Shown here: positions 9,488 through 23,100 of the stretch, piece after piece | How positions within the stretch are numbered: position 1 is the first letter of the stretch | Layout: the number at the start of each line of letters is the position of its first letter | Source of the DNA: Vicia villosa | Lineage: Eukaryota; Streptophyta; Magnoliopsida; Fabales; Fabaceae | NCBI RefSeq assembly: GCF_029867415.1 | Contig: NC_081181.1 | Coordinates: 123,881,042-123,945,041 of the forward strand | Direction of reading: 5' to 3' | Length of the DNA stretch: 64,000 nucleotides | Position numbers and translations under genes: made by a program | Notes under the pieces: model-generated | Seen by the model: only the letters and a program-made list of their open reading frames with translations | The model's database searches: none | Told to the model about the DNA's origin: nothing

Positions 9488-12400
9488 TGTCGTCCTCGGT
9501 TTTTTGTGGGATGTGAACTGACTCTTCTTTTATTTTTTTGAGTTGTGAAAATCAGAGAGTCGCCACCAAATTTTATTTTATCCAATTAAGGAAAGGTTTA
9601 TAAAAGAAATAGAAAAAGACCTTAAAGAGATTTTGGGTTCGGGGGTAGGTTATACAAAGGGAAGGTGTTAGCACCCCTTTGTATCCATGGTTATCCATGG
9701 GCTCTTAATTTCTTAGCTCACTTGTTTGAATCATTTGTCTTGCTTTGAAATGTTTGTATGTGGTTTTAAATATTTTTGTAAAGAATTGACTTTGTAATGA
9801 TCCTTGTACGGATGTATACAAAGTGTTTATCTTTCGAAAGATATTTTGATGGTTTGAAAAAGATTTTTTATCTTCGTAATGATCCTTGTTTGGATATATG
9901 CAAAGTGTTGTCTTTTGAAAGTTTTGTTTTGGAAAAACAGTGATATCTGAAACGTTTGTTGTTTTGTTTGATTTGAGCAAGCAATTAGGAGATCTACCCT
10001 AAGTTCATAAGGTCCTTTCCTATTTTCTTTGACTGGATACATAAAGAAATTGTTTGAATTGTATTTGAAACAGTAGAATTGATTTTGAAAAAAAGTAACA
10101 GAGGGATTACCCTAAGAGGTGCAAGTGTGGTTGTGTTTTATTTTCAGATATTTTTTGTCTTTGAAATTAGTGATCTAACGCTTCAGTTATTATCTTCGAC
10201 ATACACGCAGTTTTATATGTACAGAAATTAAAGTGCGGGAATGTAAAATGCGGAAAGTAAATCTACACTATTACATCAATTGTGCGAGAAATGTAAACTA
10301 CGCTATTTAAATGAATTTGACAACCTATACACTTATCTATGAATTTAAATTGCAATAAGATAAAAGGAGAATATTTTTTGATTTTTGGATGGTTGATTTT
10401 AATTAAAATTAATGCATAATTAATTTAATTAAAAGGTTAGGAATTAGAAATAAAATTTAAACCTAAAAGATTAAGTCTAAAATATGTCCAAATTGTGTGT
10501 CAATTAATTTTAAAATAAAATTAATATTTTTTTTGGGATTTTTGAAATTGTTTTGGAAATTATTAAGCTAATTAATCAATAACTATGCAAATAATTATAC
10601 AAATAATTTAAACTTGAAGAGAAAAATATTCTAAATATGTACAAAATTAGTCTATAATATATAAACTTGATTTAATAAAAAGAAAATATTTTTCCTGATT
10701 TTTTGATAGGTTAGAAATAATTAAAAGATGAATATAACAATATTATCTAATTAATTAAACAAAATATTTCAATTATGAAGAAAAATAAAATATTTTTGTA
10801 TCAAAAAATAATATATTATTTTATCAACCTAAAAATATTTTTATTATATTTTTTTGATTTTTTAAACTATTTTTAAATAATTTTGCAAAGAAAATCAAAT
10901 AAAATAGAAAATATAAATAAATATAATCTGGTGTGGTGCTATTCTGAGGGAGTATGGTGTGGTTGCGTGTTTATGAGCGTTAGATGAGCTGGTAAGTTGA
11001 TCTAATGGTTCAAATATTGAGGTACATGGTATGTATGGATGAGAGTGCATCAATGGATTAGTCAGCATTCAAAAGTTCCAGGTGGGACCCACACGAGCTG
11101 ACCAGCGATGAAAAGAAGGGTAAATGCCACGCGAGCGGTCAACAAGTCTTTTTTACTATTTATCATCTTCTTCCTTTTACCTGCGGAATTAGCTGCAGAT
11201 TTACCTGCGGAATTTCCTGCGGATTTTTCTTTAGATTTCCATGCTTTTGAAAACCTACAAAAATAGCCATGAACCAAAACAAGGGCCACCCAGGTTGACT
11301 TAAAATGATCTCCTGAACATGATGGTGGTGTTACTTTTGGCTAAAAACGCATGGAACATGGCATACGAAAGTTCACATACTTGAAAACTCAATAATGGTA
11401 TATGAGAATTCTTACTTGAAAACGCATGGAACATGGCATACAAAAGTTCACAAACCATCTTGGTAACTTGTTAGAAATATTAGTTTACATTAAAACATGT
11501 TAAATTATGAGATACGAAAATTAAAGAAAGTGCATGAATATGTTACTTTTGAAACATGAGTTTTATGAGCATATAGCCATGAATAATGATCTCAACTTAC
11601 TATATTAGGTCCCAAGAGATGATTAGAATGATTAGTTTGTATTGATAATGGTTGGAAACTAGAAAACGAAAATTACAAAGTTTTGAGATTTTTTTTTGAG
11701 AATTTTGTGAATTTCTTGGCTATTCCTTTGATGGATCTTTGTGTGTGTCTTTCTACTGAAGTATCCTAAGTAATATATAAGCAATAGAGTGCTGCAAACT
11801 TAAGCTAAGAAGCTTTGATTGCTTTTGAACTTTTGGTTTTTTTAATATTAAAAAGTTTGAATTTCTTGACCATGGCTTCATTTTCTTCATCCCTCTTGCT
11901 CTAGGCCTGCCATGTACCTCTATGCTGCAGAGTTTGGATCAATTTTGATGGCTCATGCTAAGGACAAAAGCCTTGAATCATTATCTTGCACCATTTCTCT
12001 TTTAATTTAACTTTAAATGGAATAAAATTAAATTAAAAAAGAAATAAAAATGCCATGGGCCTCAAGTTGGTCATGGGAGCCCTTTAATATCATTAGAAAC
12101 ATGTTTGGATCATGAATACTTGGCCTCTTTTGGAAAAAAAACATTTTTGATCAATGTTGGTTTCATGCATTTTCCCAAAAAATAGCCAAACTCAACAAGG
12201 CATATCTCCCTCAATTTTGATCATATGAAGGAGTTCTTGTACTTTCTAGAAACCTAAAGATGTCCTCTACAAGCCACTTTGGAAACTTTTTTGCATTTGG
12301 AGAAGTTATCTAGATGTTATGGCTTTTGACAAAAAACCACTTTTTGTTGACTTTGAAAATGACCTGTAATGTCCTGGCTCATATTTTTTAAATGGTGAAT

Positions 12401-13403
12401 CCAATGACCATGGGATCAATTTCATTTGAAAGATAATTGAATTCCCTTTAAAACAAGCTTTGGTTGGAATTTTTTGAATGAACGAGGAGAGAGTTATGGC
12501 CGGTCAAAGTTCAGTTGACTTTTAGGAGAAAACCCTAATTTTGAAACTTAGGGTTTTGTTGATTTCTGGACTTTTCTTGATGAATTATGATCAACCATTG
12601 ATCAAATGATGAATCTTTTGATAAAATATGGATGTTGACAAAAAATTTCATTTTTGACTGTCTGTTGACTTTTCGGTCAAACTGGTCGTCTGTTGACTGT
12701 TTGAGCTGCTGATTGTGCGTCCGAGCGAATTGAAGTTTGAAAATTTGTCTGGTGGTACTTTGAGATATATGGAGGTCCATGAAATCCATTTGAGGTCTCA
12801 AAAAAACTTGTTCCCCTGAAAAAACCAAAAACCCTAGTTAGGGACTATTTGTGTAGGGGACAGTTAGGCGTACCTGATTTTTGTGCAGTGTTGAGTCTCT
12901 GCTGATTATGTGATTATCAGAAGACTTCTAGAACAAAAATCTTGAAATTTTGAAATGCAAAAGATTGATTTGAATGATGGTACAAAACACGGAGAAACGT
13001 GTTGTCAGCGTGTTTGACTGTTAACTGGCTGTCCGGGCATTAACGTAACAGTTAAAGTGAAAACTTAACAGTTAAAGTTAATTTTTTCTTTTTGTTTTTT
13101 GTTGTGTTAATGGTGAAAATTTATTTACATGAGTTGTTAGAAAAACACAAACATAATAAATAAATAAAATATACCGTACGCGAACGAAATTACCGATAAT
13201 AATCTTGAAAAAATATTTAATGCACAGAAAAATAAATATTTAACTAGCAATAAACACACATAATATTATCTTGATAATTAAACGACAGTACGACAGATAG
13301 TACAACATTTAATACTGACAATACAAATATTACATAATATAACAAACAGTACGACAAATAAAATGAACGGTACATTATTTGAAAGCGAAAGATACGACAA
13401 ACT

Positions 13404-13571
13404 TTAAAAATGACGATTAAAAACCCATGCTATAAATAACAACATATAGATGCACGGGAGTGTAAACATCCCAGGTCCGCATTTTTCAGGACTATGCAGA
13501 CAGAAAAAGGACATGATCACCACCAAAACAGTGATGATCATAAGAAAAAACGTGTCCATCCACTTTGCCAT
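13404..13571 (-). CDS. LTR-encoded 55-aa membrane microprotein (B, 3' LTR copy)
   Basis: The ORF runs from the ATG at 13571 to the TAA at 13404-13406. It opens with a short polar MAKW, then a hydrophobic stretch (about residues 8-25, ending SFFCLHSPE), a short loop with CGP, a second hydrophobic stretch (about 35-51, containing IYMLLFIAWV) and a basic NRH tail. Two membrane spans joined by a small Cys-Gly-Pro loop are the likely topology. The start lies 92 bp after the TATA box on the element strand, so it would be the first ORF on a transcript starting there. The E copies (42718-42885, 58025-58192) have the same length with 39 of 55 residues identical. No known family is recognised, and expression is inferred, not shown. 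Confidence 0.6.
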   Translation of the reverse strand: MAKWMDTFFLMIITVLVVIMSFFCLHSPEKCGPGMFTLPCIYMLLFIAWVFNRHF

Positions 13572-13662
13572 TTTTGTCGGGGAAGAAGAGAAAATAATTA
13601 TGAGATAGAAATTTGGGAAATGAGTGAAATTTGATGTGAGAATTTATGGAAAAAATGAGGGG

Positions 13663-13670
13663 TATTTATA
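13663..13670 (-). promoter_or_regulatory. B LTR upstream TATA box
   Basis: It reads TATAAATA on the minus strand within CTCTATAAATACCCC. The same element with the same spacing to the 55-codon ORF occurs at 30619-30626 and in both E LTRs. Confidence 0.65.
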
Positions 13671-14228
13671 GAGTGAAAAGAAGGATAAAGACGTTGGGGA
13701 ATGAAGTGATACCGTACAAAAAAGGAAAATTTGAGTGGTAGTAGGATTTGAAAGAAAGTGTATGGTAGGGTTTGAAAAGAGAGATGTATGGAATAAAGTT
13801 AGGATTTGATTTGAAAGAAAGAGATTTGAAAAGAAAGGAAAAGATTTGAAAATAATATAGTATAGTACAAAAATTAGTGGGAAACAAAACCAATAATAAA
13901 TTAATTGTTACCAGTACAGTTTGAATCCCCGGACTCTGCGCTTGCAAAAATTTAATTCTGTACCAATTGCGTCAGTACTATTTATCTGCAAATAAATCTC
14001 AAATAAACAGCGTGTGTGAAGTGACAAACAGTACTTGGCGTTTGTGTAAGAATAAATTCAACAGCGAACCCAAAATACCGTATAAAAAAATATTATAAAA
14101 ACCGAGTATTCATAAAATCAGGATATTTATGAAATAAAATCCAAGATTATATGAAACTCCCGATTTTTAGACAGAAGTCTGTTGCCTTCTCTCTGAAAAA
14201 AGATGCGGGCAAATTTTGGGGTATAACA

Positions 14229-16044
14229 GTTGCCCCTATTCAATCTTCTTAAACCTGAAGAGACTGATTGAAATCTGAAGGTAGAAGATGATTGAATATT
14301 TAGATGCCCTGAAAATTTGCACTTACCTCCACCGGAAGTGATGTTGGAAATTGCATTGAATGTGGCTTGAGAAATATAGTTGGTGGATCAAAACATTACC
14401 TGAGATGGGCTTTCAGATGCCATCTAGCGAATATGTTGATGGTTTGTTCATCAGAGTGAATCCATTGATTATATCTTGATGAAGGATTTGAAAACCTCTG
14501 TGTTGACTGTTACGGAACCGTCCGAGGTTACCGCTTTAAATCTTGGAGGCTGATCGTTACGGAACTGTCCAAAGTTTTTCCGCTTTAGATTTTGAATGTT
14601 GATCGTTGTGGAACTGTCTGAGGTATCTGCTTTAGATCTTTGAAGGTTGATCGCTGTGGAACCGTCTGAGGTATTCGCTTTAGATCTTGAAGATTGACTA
14701 CTTTAAGGAACCGTCTGAGGTATCGACTTAGATCTGAAGGTAGATCATTAAGGAACCGTTCAAGGTATCGACTTAGATCTGAAGGATTTGAAGTTGTATG
14801 TTTTGAGTTGATAGGTGGTTCGGAAAGAGAGATCTCTTCAGAATGAATCTTTGGTTTGATTATATCTGAGGGGAATGTTTGTCTGAATAGAATCCAGGAG
14901 AATACTGCATGCTGTTGAGAATAACTTTGCTGTGAATATTCGTCTACCTGAAAAACCAAGTTAGCGACATGAAATGTCATGATGCATGTAGTTAGCGGTA
15001 AAATTAGATGGGCTCGCGAAACATGTAATGTATATGTTGAGATTCTTAATCTAAATGAGAAACGTGCATGTTATGTATGCGTTTGTCATGAAACATTATA
15101 TGCTATGTATGAATATGCGTATGATGTATGACTTATGCAGTTTAGAGTGTATCAAACTTCTGGTTGGGAAAATAAATCCCTGCTTGCTATTTTGGAAATG
15201 AAGGCATTGTGATTGTTGGTGCACCTTGAATGGGAATAAGAAAGATGTGTAATCCTCCGATGCACTATTTGACCAAGCCTTGGTGTGGAGGATCATGCCT
15301 TCTGGGGATAGTGATCTTGAACAGCCCTGCTGGGGAATAAGGTTTCTCAAATCACTTTGTTGGGGAGAAAAATCTCATTGAGGAATCTGCTGAGAAACGT
15401 ATCTCTGTTGGGGAAATTTTCTTCTGATGCTGGTTTCGGGATGATGTCCAGATGGTTGGGACATTACCTGAATGCTATTCCTGTTTTTCTTATAAACATC
15501 AATCATATTCAAATGCATATGTTCATTCAAAATTATCATTGGGACGTTTACGCGTTCAAAACAGAAAAAGTAAAAACATTGATTTTGAGCATGAACTGTA
15601 TTGATTTTGAAAGAGAGCCATAATAGGCGGATTAGTACAAGGAGACAAAAATCCTAGTAGTAGGAAGTTGTCATAAAACTTTGAAAAGTACTTATAAAGG
15701 AAAATAGCTACGTGAAAACAATCCAGTCAAGTTTCAACTCTGCTATTGCCAATCTGTCTTTGAGTATCTCATCCCTCTCTTGTTGGAAGAAAGTGATTGG
15801 ACTGATTAGTGCCTTTGGTGTGTTGAACCTTGAAGGTGAGTAGGTAGCCAAACGAGACATAGTCGTACGCTTTATTCCCTAACTTTTGCCTAGGCTGCCT
15901 TTTCAGGTTTTCAGCCTACCGGGATAATTATTATTTTTTTAGTCTCTAATTTTTGCCTGGATCGCCCTTTCAGGTTTTCAATCCACCGAGACGCTCATTT
16001 TTGCCGAAGTCGCCCTGCAGGTTTTCAACTTAGCGAGCTTTTCT
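14229..16044 (-). other. B 3' untranslated region and polypurine tract
   Basis: This is about 1.8 kb with no coding signal on the element strand. The polypurine tract (GAATAGGGGCAAC on the minus strand) abuts the LTR at 14229. Around 14500-14790 there are about six degenerate units of a 46-50 bp repeat with the core GGAACCGTCTGAGGT, the same family as the 47-bp array in E. Near the integrase stop, repeated GGTTTTCA blocks (15900-16040) occur as in E. Confidence 0.8.
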
Positions 16045-19000
16045 TTAAGCGAAGTACTTTTTAACTATGTCCGCATTTACAGGGTGTGGGAAATCCTCGC
16101 CATCCATAGTGGTAAGCATCATGGCTCCGCCGGAGAATACTTTCTTGATTACAAATGGTCCCTCATAACTGGGAGTCCACTTGCCCCTGGGGTCGCCCTG
16201 TGGTAAGATGATACGTTTGACAACCAAATCACCGGTTTGATATGCCTGACTTTTGACTTTCTTGTTAAAGGCTTTGATCATACGTTTCTGGTACAACTGA
16301 CCATGACAAATAGCCGCAAGCCTCTTCTCATCAATCAAGTTTATCTGGTCCAACCGAGTCTGAATCCAATCGTCTTCATCTAGATCGGCTTCTTTCATAA
16401 TCCTTAGGGAAGGAATCTGAATTTCAATTGGAAGAACTGCCTCCATACCATAGACTAAGGAGAATGGAGTTGCCCCTGTTGAAGTACGTGCTGATGTGCG
16501 ATAATCATGAAGAGCAAAAGGTAACATCTCATGCCAGTCTTTGTAGGTTACTGTCATCTTTTGTATGATCTTTTTGATGTTCTTGTTGGCAGCTTCCACG
16601 ACACCATTCATCTTTGGCCGATATGGGGATGAATTGTGATGTTTAATCTTGAACTGCGTGCAGAGTTCAGTAATCATCCTGTTGTTTAAATTTGTGCCAT
16701 TTTCTGTGATGATCCTTTCAGGGATGCCATACCGACAAATGAGATTGTGCTTGATAAACCGGGCCACCACATTCTTGGTGACAGAAGCAAACGAGGCTGC
16801 CTCTACCCATTTGGTGAAGTAATCAATAGCGACCAAGATAAAACGATGTCCGTTGGAAGCAGTAGGCTTGATTTCTCCAATCATATCGATTCCCCACATT
16901 GCAAAAGGCCAAGGAGCCGTCAGAACGTTTAATGGGACTGGAGGTACATGTACTTTGTCGGCATATATCTGGCATTTGTAACAAGTTCTGGAGTGATGAT
17001 GGCAGTCTGTCTCCATGGTAGACCAGTAGTAACCTGCTCTCAGAATCTTTTTAGCCATTGTATGTCCACTTGAATGAGTACCAAAGGCACCATCGTGTAT
17101 ATCTTCCATAATCTGTTCCGCTTCCTTCTTGTTCACACAACGAAGTAGAGTCGAGTCATGGTTGCGCTTGTACAGGATTCCATTACTCAGAAAGAATTTG
17201 GCAGCAAATCTTCTTAGAAACTTTCTATCATTAATGGATGTCCCTTCAGGATATTCCTGGGTTTCAAGATATCTTTTTACTTCATGGAACCATGGTTTTT
17301 CTTCCACTCCTTCAGTATTGACCTCATTGCAATAGGCTGGTTCATCCTGTCTGTAAATGGTGATCATTGGCGCCTCATTGTCCCACCTGACTTTGAACAT
17401 AGATAACATGGTAGCTAGGCCATCACCTAGTTGATTTTCTTCTCGCGGGATATGTTCAAAAGTGATTTCTTCAAAGTAAGGAATCAAACTCAGCACATAT
17501 TCTTTGTAAGGAATTAGATTCGGGTGCTTCGTGTCCCATTCCCCTTTGACTTGATAAATTACAAGGGCCGAGTCCCCGTAGACCTCCAGGAACTTGATTC
17601 TCATGTCGATTGCAGCTTTGAGACCCAGAATACATGCTTCATACTCGGCTATATTTTTAGTGCAATTGAAACATAATCTGGCAGTGAATGGTGTATGTCC
17701 TCCTGTAGGAGAAATGATCACAGCTCCGATGCCATTGCCAAGCGCATTAGAGGCTCCATCAAAAACCATAGTCCATCGGGATCCTGGCTAGGGTCCTTCC
17801 TCCAGTCCGGGTTGTTCGTAGTTAGTAACTATCATAATGTCTTCATCTAGGAAGTCAAATTTCAACGCTTGATAATCATCCACTGCTTGATGAGCCAGAT
17901 GATCAGCTACCACACTTCCTTTGATTGCCTTTTGCGAAGTGTATTGGATGTCATACTCTGTTAAGATCATTTTCCATCTTGCTATTCTTCCAGAGAGAGC
18001 AGGTTTTTCGAACACATATTTGATAGGATCCATTTTGGAGATCAGGAAAGTGGTATGGTTTAGCATATACTGTCTTAGTCGGCGAGCCGCCCATGCCAAG
18101 GCACAGCAAGTTTTCTCGAGCAGTGAGTATCTTGTTTCACAATCGGTAAACTTTTTACTAAGATAGTAGATTGCATGCTCTTTTCGGCCAGACTTGTCAT
18201 GTTGCTCCAGTACACACCCCATTGAATCTTCTAACACTGTTAGGTACATTATCAGAGGTCTTCCTTCCACTGGTGGTAACAAGATTGGTGGTTTTTGAAG
18301 ATATTCTTTGATCTTGTCAAAGGCTAATTGGCATTTGTCGTTCCATCTTTCCACTTGATCTTTCTTCAACAATTTGAAAATCGGCACACAAGTAGTAGTC
18401 ATATGGGCAATAAATCTGGCGATGTAGTTCAGACGTCCCAAGAATCCACTGACTTGTTTCTCGGTACGGGGTATGGGCATTTCTTTAATGGCTTTGACCT
18501 TGTCAGGATAAACTTCAATACCCTTGCTGCTGACGATGAAACCTAAGAGTTTACCGGATCTTACTTCAAAGGTACACTTGTTTGGATTCAGTCGCAACCT
18601 GTACTTCTTGAGTCTGTCAAACAACTTGTGCAGATGACCCAGATGTTCTTCTTCATTGTTAGACTTTGCAATCATATCATCCACATAAACCTCTATTTCC
18701 TGATGAATCATATCATGGAACAGAGCTACCATTGCGCGCTGATATGTTGCTTCTGCATTCTTTAAACCAAAGGGCATCACTTTGTAACAAAAGGTTCCCC
18801 AGGGTGTTGTGAAAGTTGTTTTTTCCATGTCTTCGGGCGCCATCTTAATTTGATTATAACCTGAGAATCCATCCATAAAGGAAAATACCTTGCATTGTGC
18901 AGTATTGTCAACCAGTACATCGATGTGAGGTAAAGGGAAATCATCTTTGGGGCTTGCCCGATTCAGATCTCTGTAGTCTACACACATTCTGACTTTCCCG

Positions 19001-19516
19001 TCTTTTTTAGGCACAGGCACGATGTTAGCTATCCATGGAGGATAACTCACAACTTTTAGAAAACCAGCATTGAATTGCTTCTCAACCTCGTCTTTAATCT
19101 TCTTCGACATATCGGGCCTACTTCTCCGCAGTTTCTGCTTAACTGGAGTGCTCCCTTCTTTGATCGGCAGGCGATGGACCACAATATCCGTGTCGAGGCC
19201 AGGCATATCTTCATAGGACCAAGCGAATATCTCAACGTAGTCTTGTAACATTTGAACCAGTCTTTGCTTGACACTGTCTTCTAAATCTACCCCTATCTTG
19301 ACTTCTTTCTTTTCTTCGTCACTGCCCAGGTTGATAACCTCAATTGGCTCTTCATGCGGTTGTATAGTATTTTCTTCTTGTTCTAATAGCCTTGCAAGTT
19401 CCCTAGGTACTTCACAATCTTCCTCACTTTCGTCCTCAGTTTGGTAGATCGGATTTTCAAAGTCATGATTGGCAATAGCAGAATCATTATCAACAGGATC
19501 CAGAGTGAATGTGAAT
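16045..19516 (-). pseudogene. pol: B pol: RT-RNase H-integrase with one stop codon
   Basis: The second exon begins at 19516 directly after the intron. RT has PPWIANIVPVPKKDGKVRMC, FSFMDGFSGYNQI and the catalytic YVDDM. RNase H follows, with MVFDGASNALGNGIG, NIAEYEACILGLKAA and IPREENQLGDGLA. Integrase has an HHCC zinc finger (HTMAKK through CYKCQIYAD) and core motifs WGIDMIG and VVEAANKN. A TAG at 17788-17790 falls between RT and RNase H, and the frame continues unchanged after it. The second catalytic aspartate of integrase is Glu (IITENGT), while E has Asp there. Apart from the stop this is the most complete pol in the window, about 1150 codons. Confidence 0.93.
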
Positions 19517-19781
19517 CTGCATTTATTATGTGGGTGTGTGTAAGAACACATAGCTACATGAATAAAGTAAAGAAAGGAAATAAAAAGGATCGCAAAATTT
19601 GAATATGCAAACGTCCCATGATTTTATTGAATGAACATATGATCATGGTATGACAAACCCTTATAAAAAGGACCAGTGTGCTTCGGGCAAGTCACCTGGC
19701 TTTTAAGTTCATGGTTCGATAGTATAGGAACCATTTTTATCTTTGAACATATAAACAACGAAAACAAGAAATTGCATTTAC
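19517..19781 (-). other. B intron between protease and RT
   Basis: The donor GTAAATG starts at 19781 and the acceptor ATGCAG ends at 19517, a 265-bp intron. The gag-protease frame reads into a TAA immediately inside the donor. Splicing instead restores a Glu codon and joins the pol frame at the FTFTLDPV motif. Ogre elements are known for a spliced intron at this place. Confidence 0.85.
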
Positions 19782-22700
19782 TCCTGATCAAAGGAGATAA
19801 CATCTTCGGCTTCCCAGTTGTTCAATCCATTGTTGTGAGTAGGGAATATCCAGCTGCTCCAGTTGCAGTTGTCTTCTTCGTCTTCCACAGCATTGACTTC
19901 TTTGGTGGCGAGATGAGCTGTTGATCCTTCAGGATGAGCAAGATACTCTGCTGGATACGAGAGCCCAGGCTGAGATACCTCTGTTGACTGAGAGAGATAC
20001 CCGATAAGATTGTCCCATCCATTCGGGATGATATCTTTGATAGAGACTTGTACATTCTGGGGAGCAGTGTACTCCGCCAGAAAATCATTCTCGTCATTTG
20101 GTGTTTCCCAGAATTCTTCAGGAGTGACATGGCTTGTGAGCGTCATAGTATCTTCGAAATGGTTGTCCCATCCAGTTGGGGTGATGTCTTCAATAGCGAT
20201 CTGCGAACTCAAGGGAGCGGAATACTTCACCATAAAGTCATACTTACCACTTGGTTCTCCCAGTGTATCCTAGACTTCTTTTGGACTAGGTGAACTTTGG
20301 TATTGCTCACTAATGGAACTTGTGAAACTTTTGCAATCTTCGAACTGATCATCCCGTCCAGTTGGGACAATGTCTTCAATGGCAATAAAAGAACTCTGAG
20401 GAGCAGTGTACTTAACTAGAAAATCGTACCTGCCGCTTGGTTCTCCCAAAGTATCCCAAACTTCATTGGAAACGGGTGGAACTTCATCTTCAATAGCATT
20501 TACTCCTTGGCTGATGAAATGTGACATTAATCCTCCAGAACGAGGACTTTGATCGTTCTTCTGAGTTCCATTAGCATAGCCCAGACCTAGCTTATCGAAC
20601 TTGTAAGGTACATCAAGGAGTTGTCCCCATACTATGCAACCACCCTCTTCGATCACAGCTTTAGCATCTTTGAGAGAAGCAATAGTTGGAGTTATTCTTG
20701 TAGCAGGAGTAGCAGAAATATGTTTGGCAGTAGAGACATCTGGAGGGACCACCTCAAAAGATTGGCAGGGGGTTTCGATGAATTCGCCATCCACCTCAAC
20801 ATACTTGGAGTTACTCAGGTGGCTAACCACATATTCTTCTTCGCCATAAACTGTGACGACCTTGCCTTTTATAGGATATTTTAACTTCAGATGCAGGGTA
20901 GAAGTTACAGCGCTTGCCCCATGTATCCAAGGGCGTCCTAGTAAACAGGAGTATGCTGGATGAATTTCCATCACGTAAAAGGTAGAATCAAAGATCTGAG
21001 AGCCCACTCTGATTGGGAGCTTAACTTCTCTGTATATTATTCTTGTTGACCCGTCGAAGGCTCTTACCACAACATCGCTTGGTTGTAACACAACTCCTTC
21101 GAAGTCAAGTTTTTCCAGTACTACTTTTGGTAACACATTCAACAAGGAACCATTGTCTACCAGCACATGAGACAAAGTGGTGTCGTTACATTCAATAGAG
21201 ATGTGTAGGGCTTTATTGTGATTTTTCCTAGCAGGGGTTAAATCAGCATCCGAGAAACCGAGACCTTTATCCACTGTTAGACTGGCAACACAATTTTCAA
21301 ATTGGTCGACTGAAATCTCCTGTGGTACATGTGCAGCTTTCAAGAACTTCATTAAGGCCTTGGCATGAGCTTCTGAATACTTTAGCAGAGACAACATTGA
21401 AATCTTTGAAGCAGTGTGCCCCAAATGTTCGACAATATTGTAATCACTTTTGCAGATGATTTTCAATATTTCCTCCATTTCTTGCCTTGACGGATCTTTA
21501 ATAGTGACTTCCACAGGTACTTGAACTGGTTCAACTAGCGACTCTTTGCCTCGAGCGTTGATATCTTGATTAGGAACTGGGACCTGGACTGGATTAGTAG
21601 CAACATTTGGAGAAATTTCTGGTGAAAAGATCCTTCCACTTCTTGTAATCTTACTAGTCCCCACAATGTTATCAACAGCTGGATTTTTAAAATTCACGGC
21701 CTCTTCAGTCAAGGTGTCTTGTTTAACTCCATGGACATAAACATTAGCGTCATAACTCCACGGGACAGCTTTATCTGAGGAATATGGAAATGGAGCCGGA
21801 TTGGTAATGATTACGGATGCTACTCTGGGTGCAGCAGAAATTTTGAAAGGAGCTTTGGTAGGGATTTTCAATGGTATGTTAGAAACCACTGAGACATCCT
21901 CTATCTTCATCCCATTTGAAAAAACTTCGCATAAATTGTCTATAGAAGGGAGCTTCTCAAACATAATGATACGACGATCCATCCACTATTGAATTCCTCT
22001 TTTCAGATTCTCACAACCATTGGGTAGGTGTGCACAATAAAAGCAATCAGGGTCACAACCTGGAAATGAACCAACTCGTATTAGCTTTCTTTTGACTTCA
22101 AGGAGCGGAGTTGACAGCTCTCTCACATCATAGATATAAACAATGTCCATGATAGCATTAACGGTCTTGTCATGTTTTGGCATAGGCGCAGTGATGACAT
22201 TTGGAGTCTCTGGTGGATCGAATTCAATTTCTCCAACATCTATCATGTCTTGGATTTTATTTTTCAGGGCCCAACAGTGATCTGCGTCATGTCCAGGACA
22301 GTTAGAATGGTATGCACATGTTGCGTCGAGGCGATAACTAGGAGAGGAAGTATTGACATTCTTCGGAGGATCTTTCAATGTAATCATATTTGCTTTTAAC
22401 AAGTGTTGCAATGCTTGAGAGATTGGCATATTGATTCTGGTGAAGTTTCTTCTTGGTGCATCTGGTCGACGCGTATACTTCGGTGGTTGATCTTTTTGAG
22501 GTGCAGATGCAGAGATCAGAACAGCCCCTACAGATTGGTGATGCTCACTTTTGCGACCTTTCTGACTATGCATTGTATTGACTTCATTTCTCCCACTGAT
22601 GGGCCTTTTTGTAGTACCAGAGGAAGAGCCTACTTGAATTTTTCCACTTTGAATGCCACTTTCAACATGCTCTCCAGTTAATATCAGGTCAGTGAAACCT

Positions 22701-23100
22701 GACGACGAGCTTCCCAGCAAATGACTATAGAAAGGGCCAGTTAAAGTGCCCATGAACATGTCGACCAGCTCGCGATCAGATAAGGGTGGTTGAACCCTTC
22801 CAGCTAGATCTCTCCATTTTTGTGCATACTCTTTGAAACTTTCTTTTGGTGCCATGGTCATGCCTCGTAGTTGAGTACGGGTTGGTGCAAGGTCAGCGTT
22901 GTATTGATACTGTTTGTAGAAGGCAGCAGCCAAATCTTCCCAGGTGTGAACTTTTGCATTTTCCAGTTGGTAGTACCACTCGAGTTGAGTACCCGACAGA
23001 CTTTCTTGGAAGAAATGAATCCATAATTTGTTATCTGCCGTATGAGGTAGTATCTTCCTCACATAGGACCTTAGATGCAGCTTTAGGCAAGAGACTCCAT

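Larger units (their letters stand above)
9488..14228 (-). repeat. B 3' LTR (4741 bp)
   Basis: Its boundaries are TGTCGTCCTC at 9488 and GGGGTATAACA ending at 14228, giving TGTTATACCCC as the 5' edge on the element strand. Much of the stretch is very AT-rich (10300-10920). It contains the TATA box at 13663-13670 and the 55-codon ORF at 13404-13571. A patch at about 11414-11455 duplicates sequence found about 70 bp upstream and differs from the partner LTR. Confidence 0.92.

Noticed and set aside
11062..11289. Ser-Ala-Gly-Asn/Lys repeats on the minus strand of the B LTR
   Set aside because: It arises from short CCTGCGGAATT tandem repeats and is not conserved in E.
12535..12828. 97-codon ORF in the B LTRs
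   Set aside because: It is shared only because the LTRs are copies; the E LTR has only a short fragment in the equivalent place, so coding is not supported.
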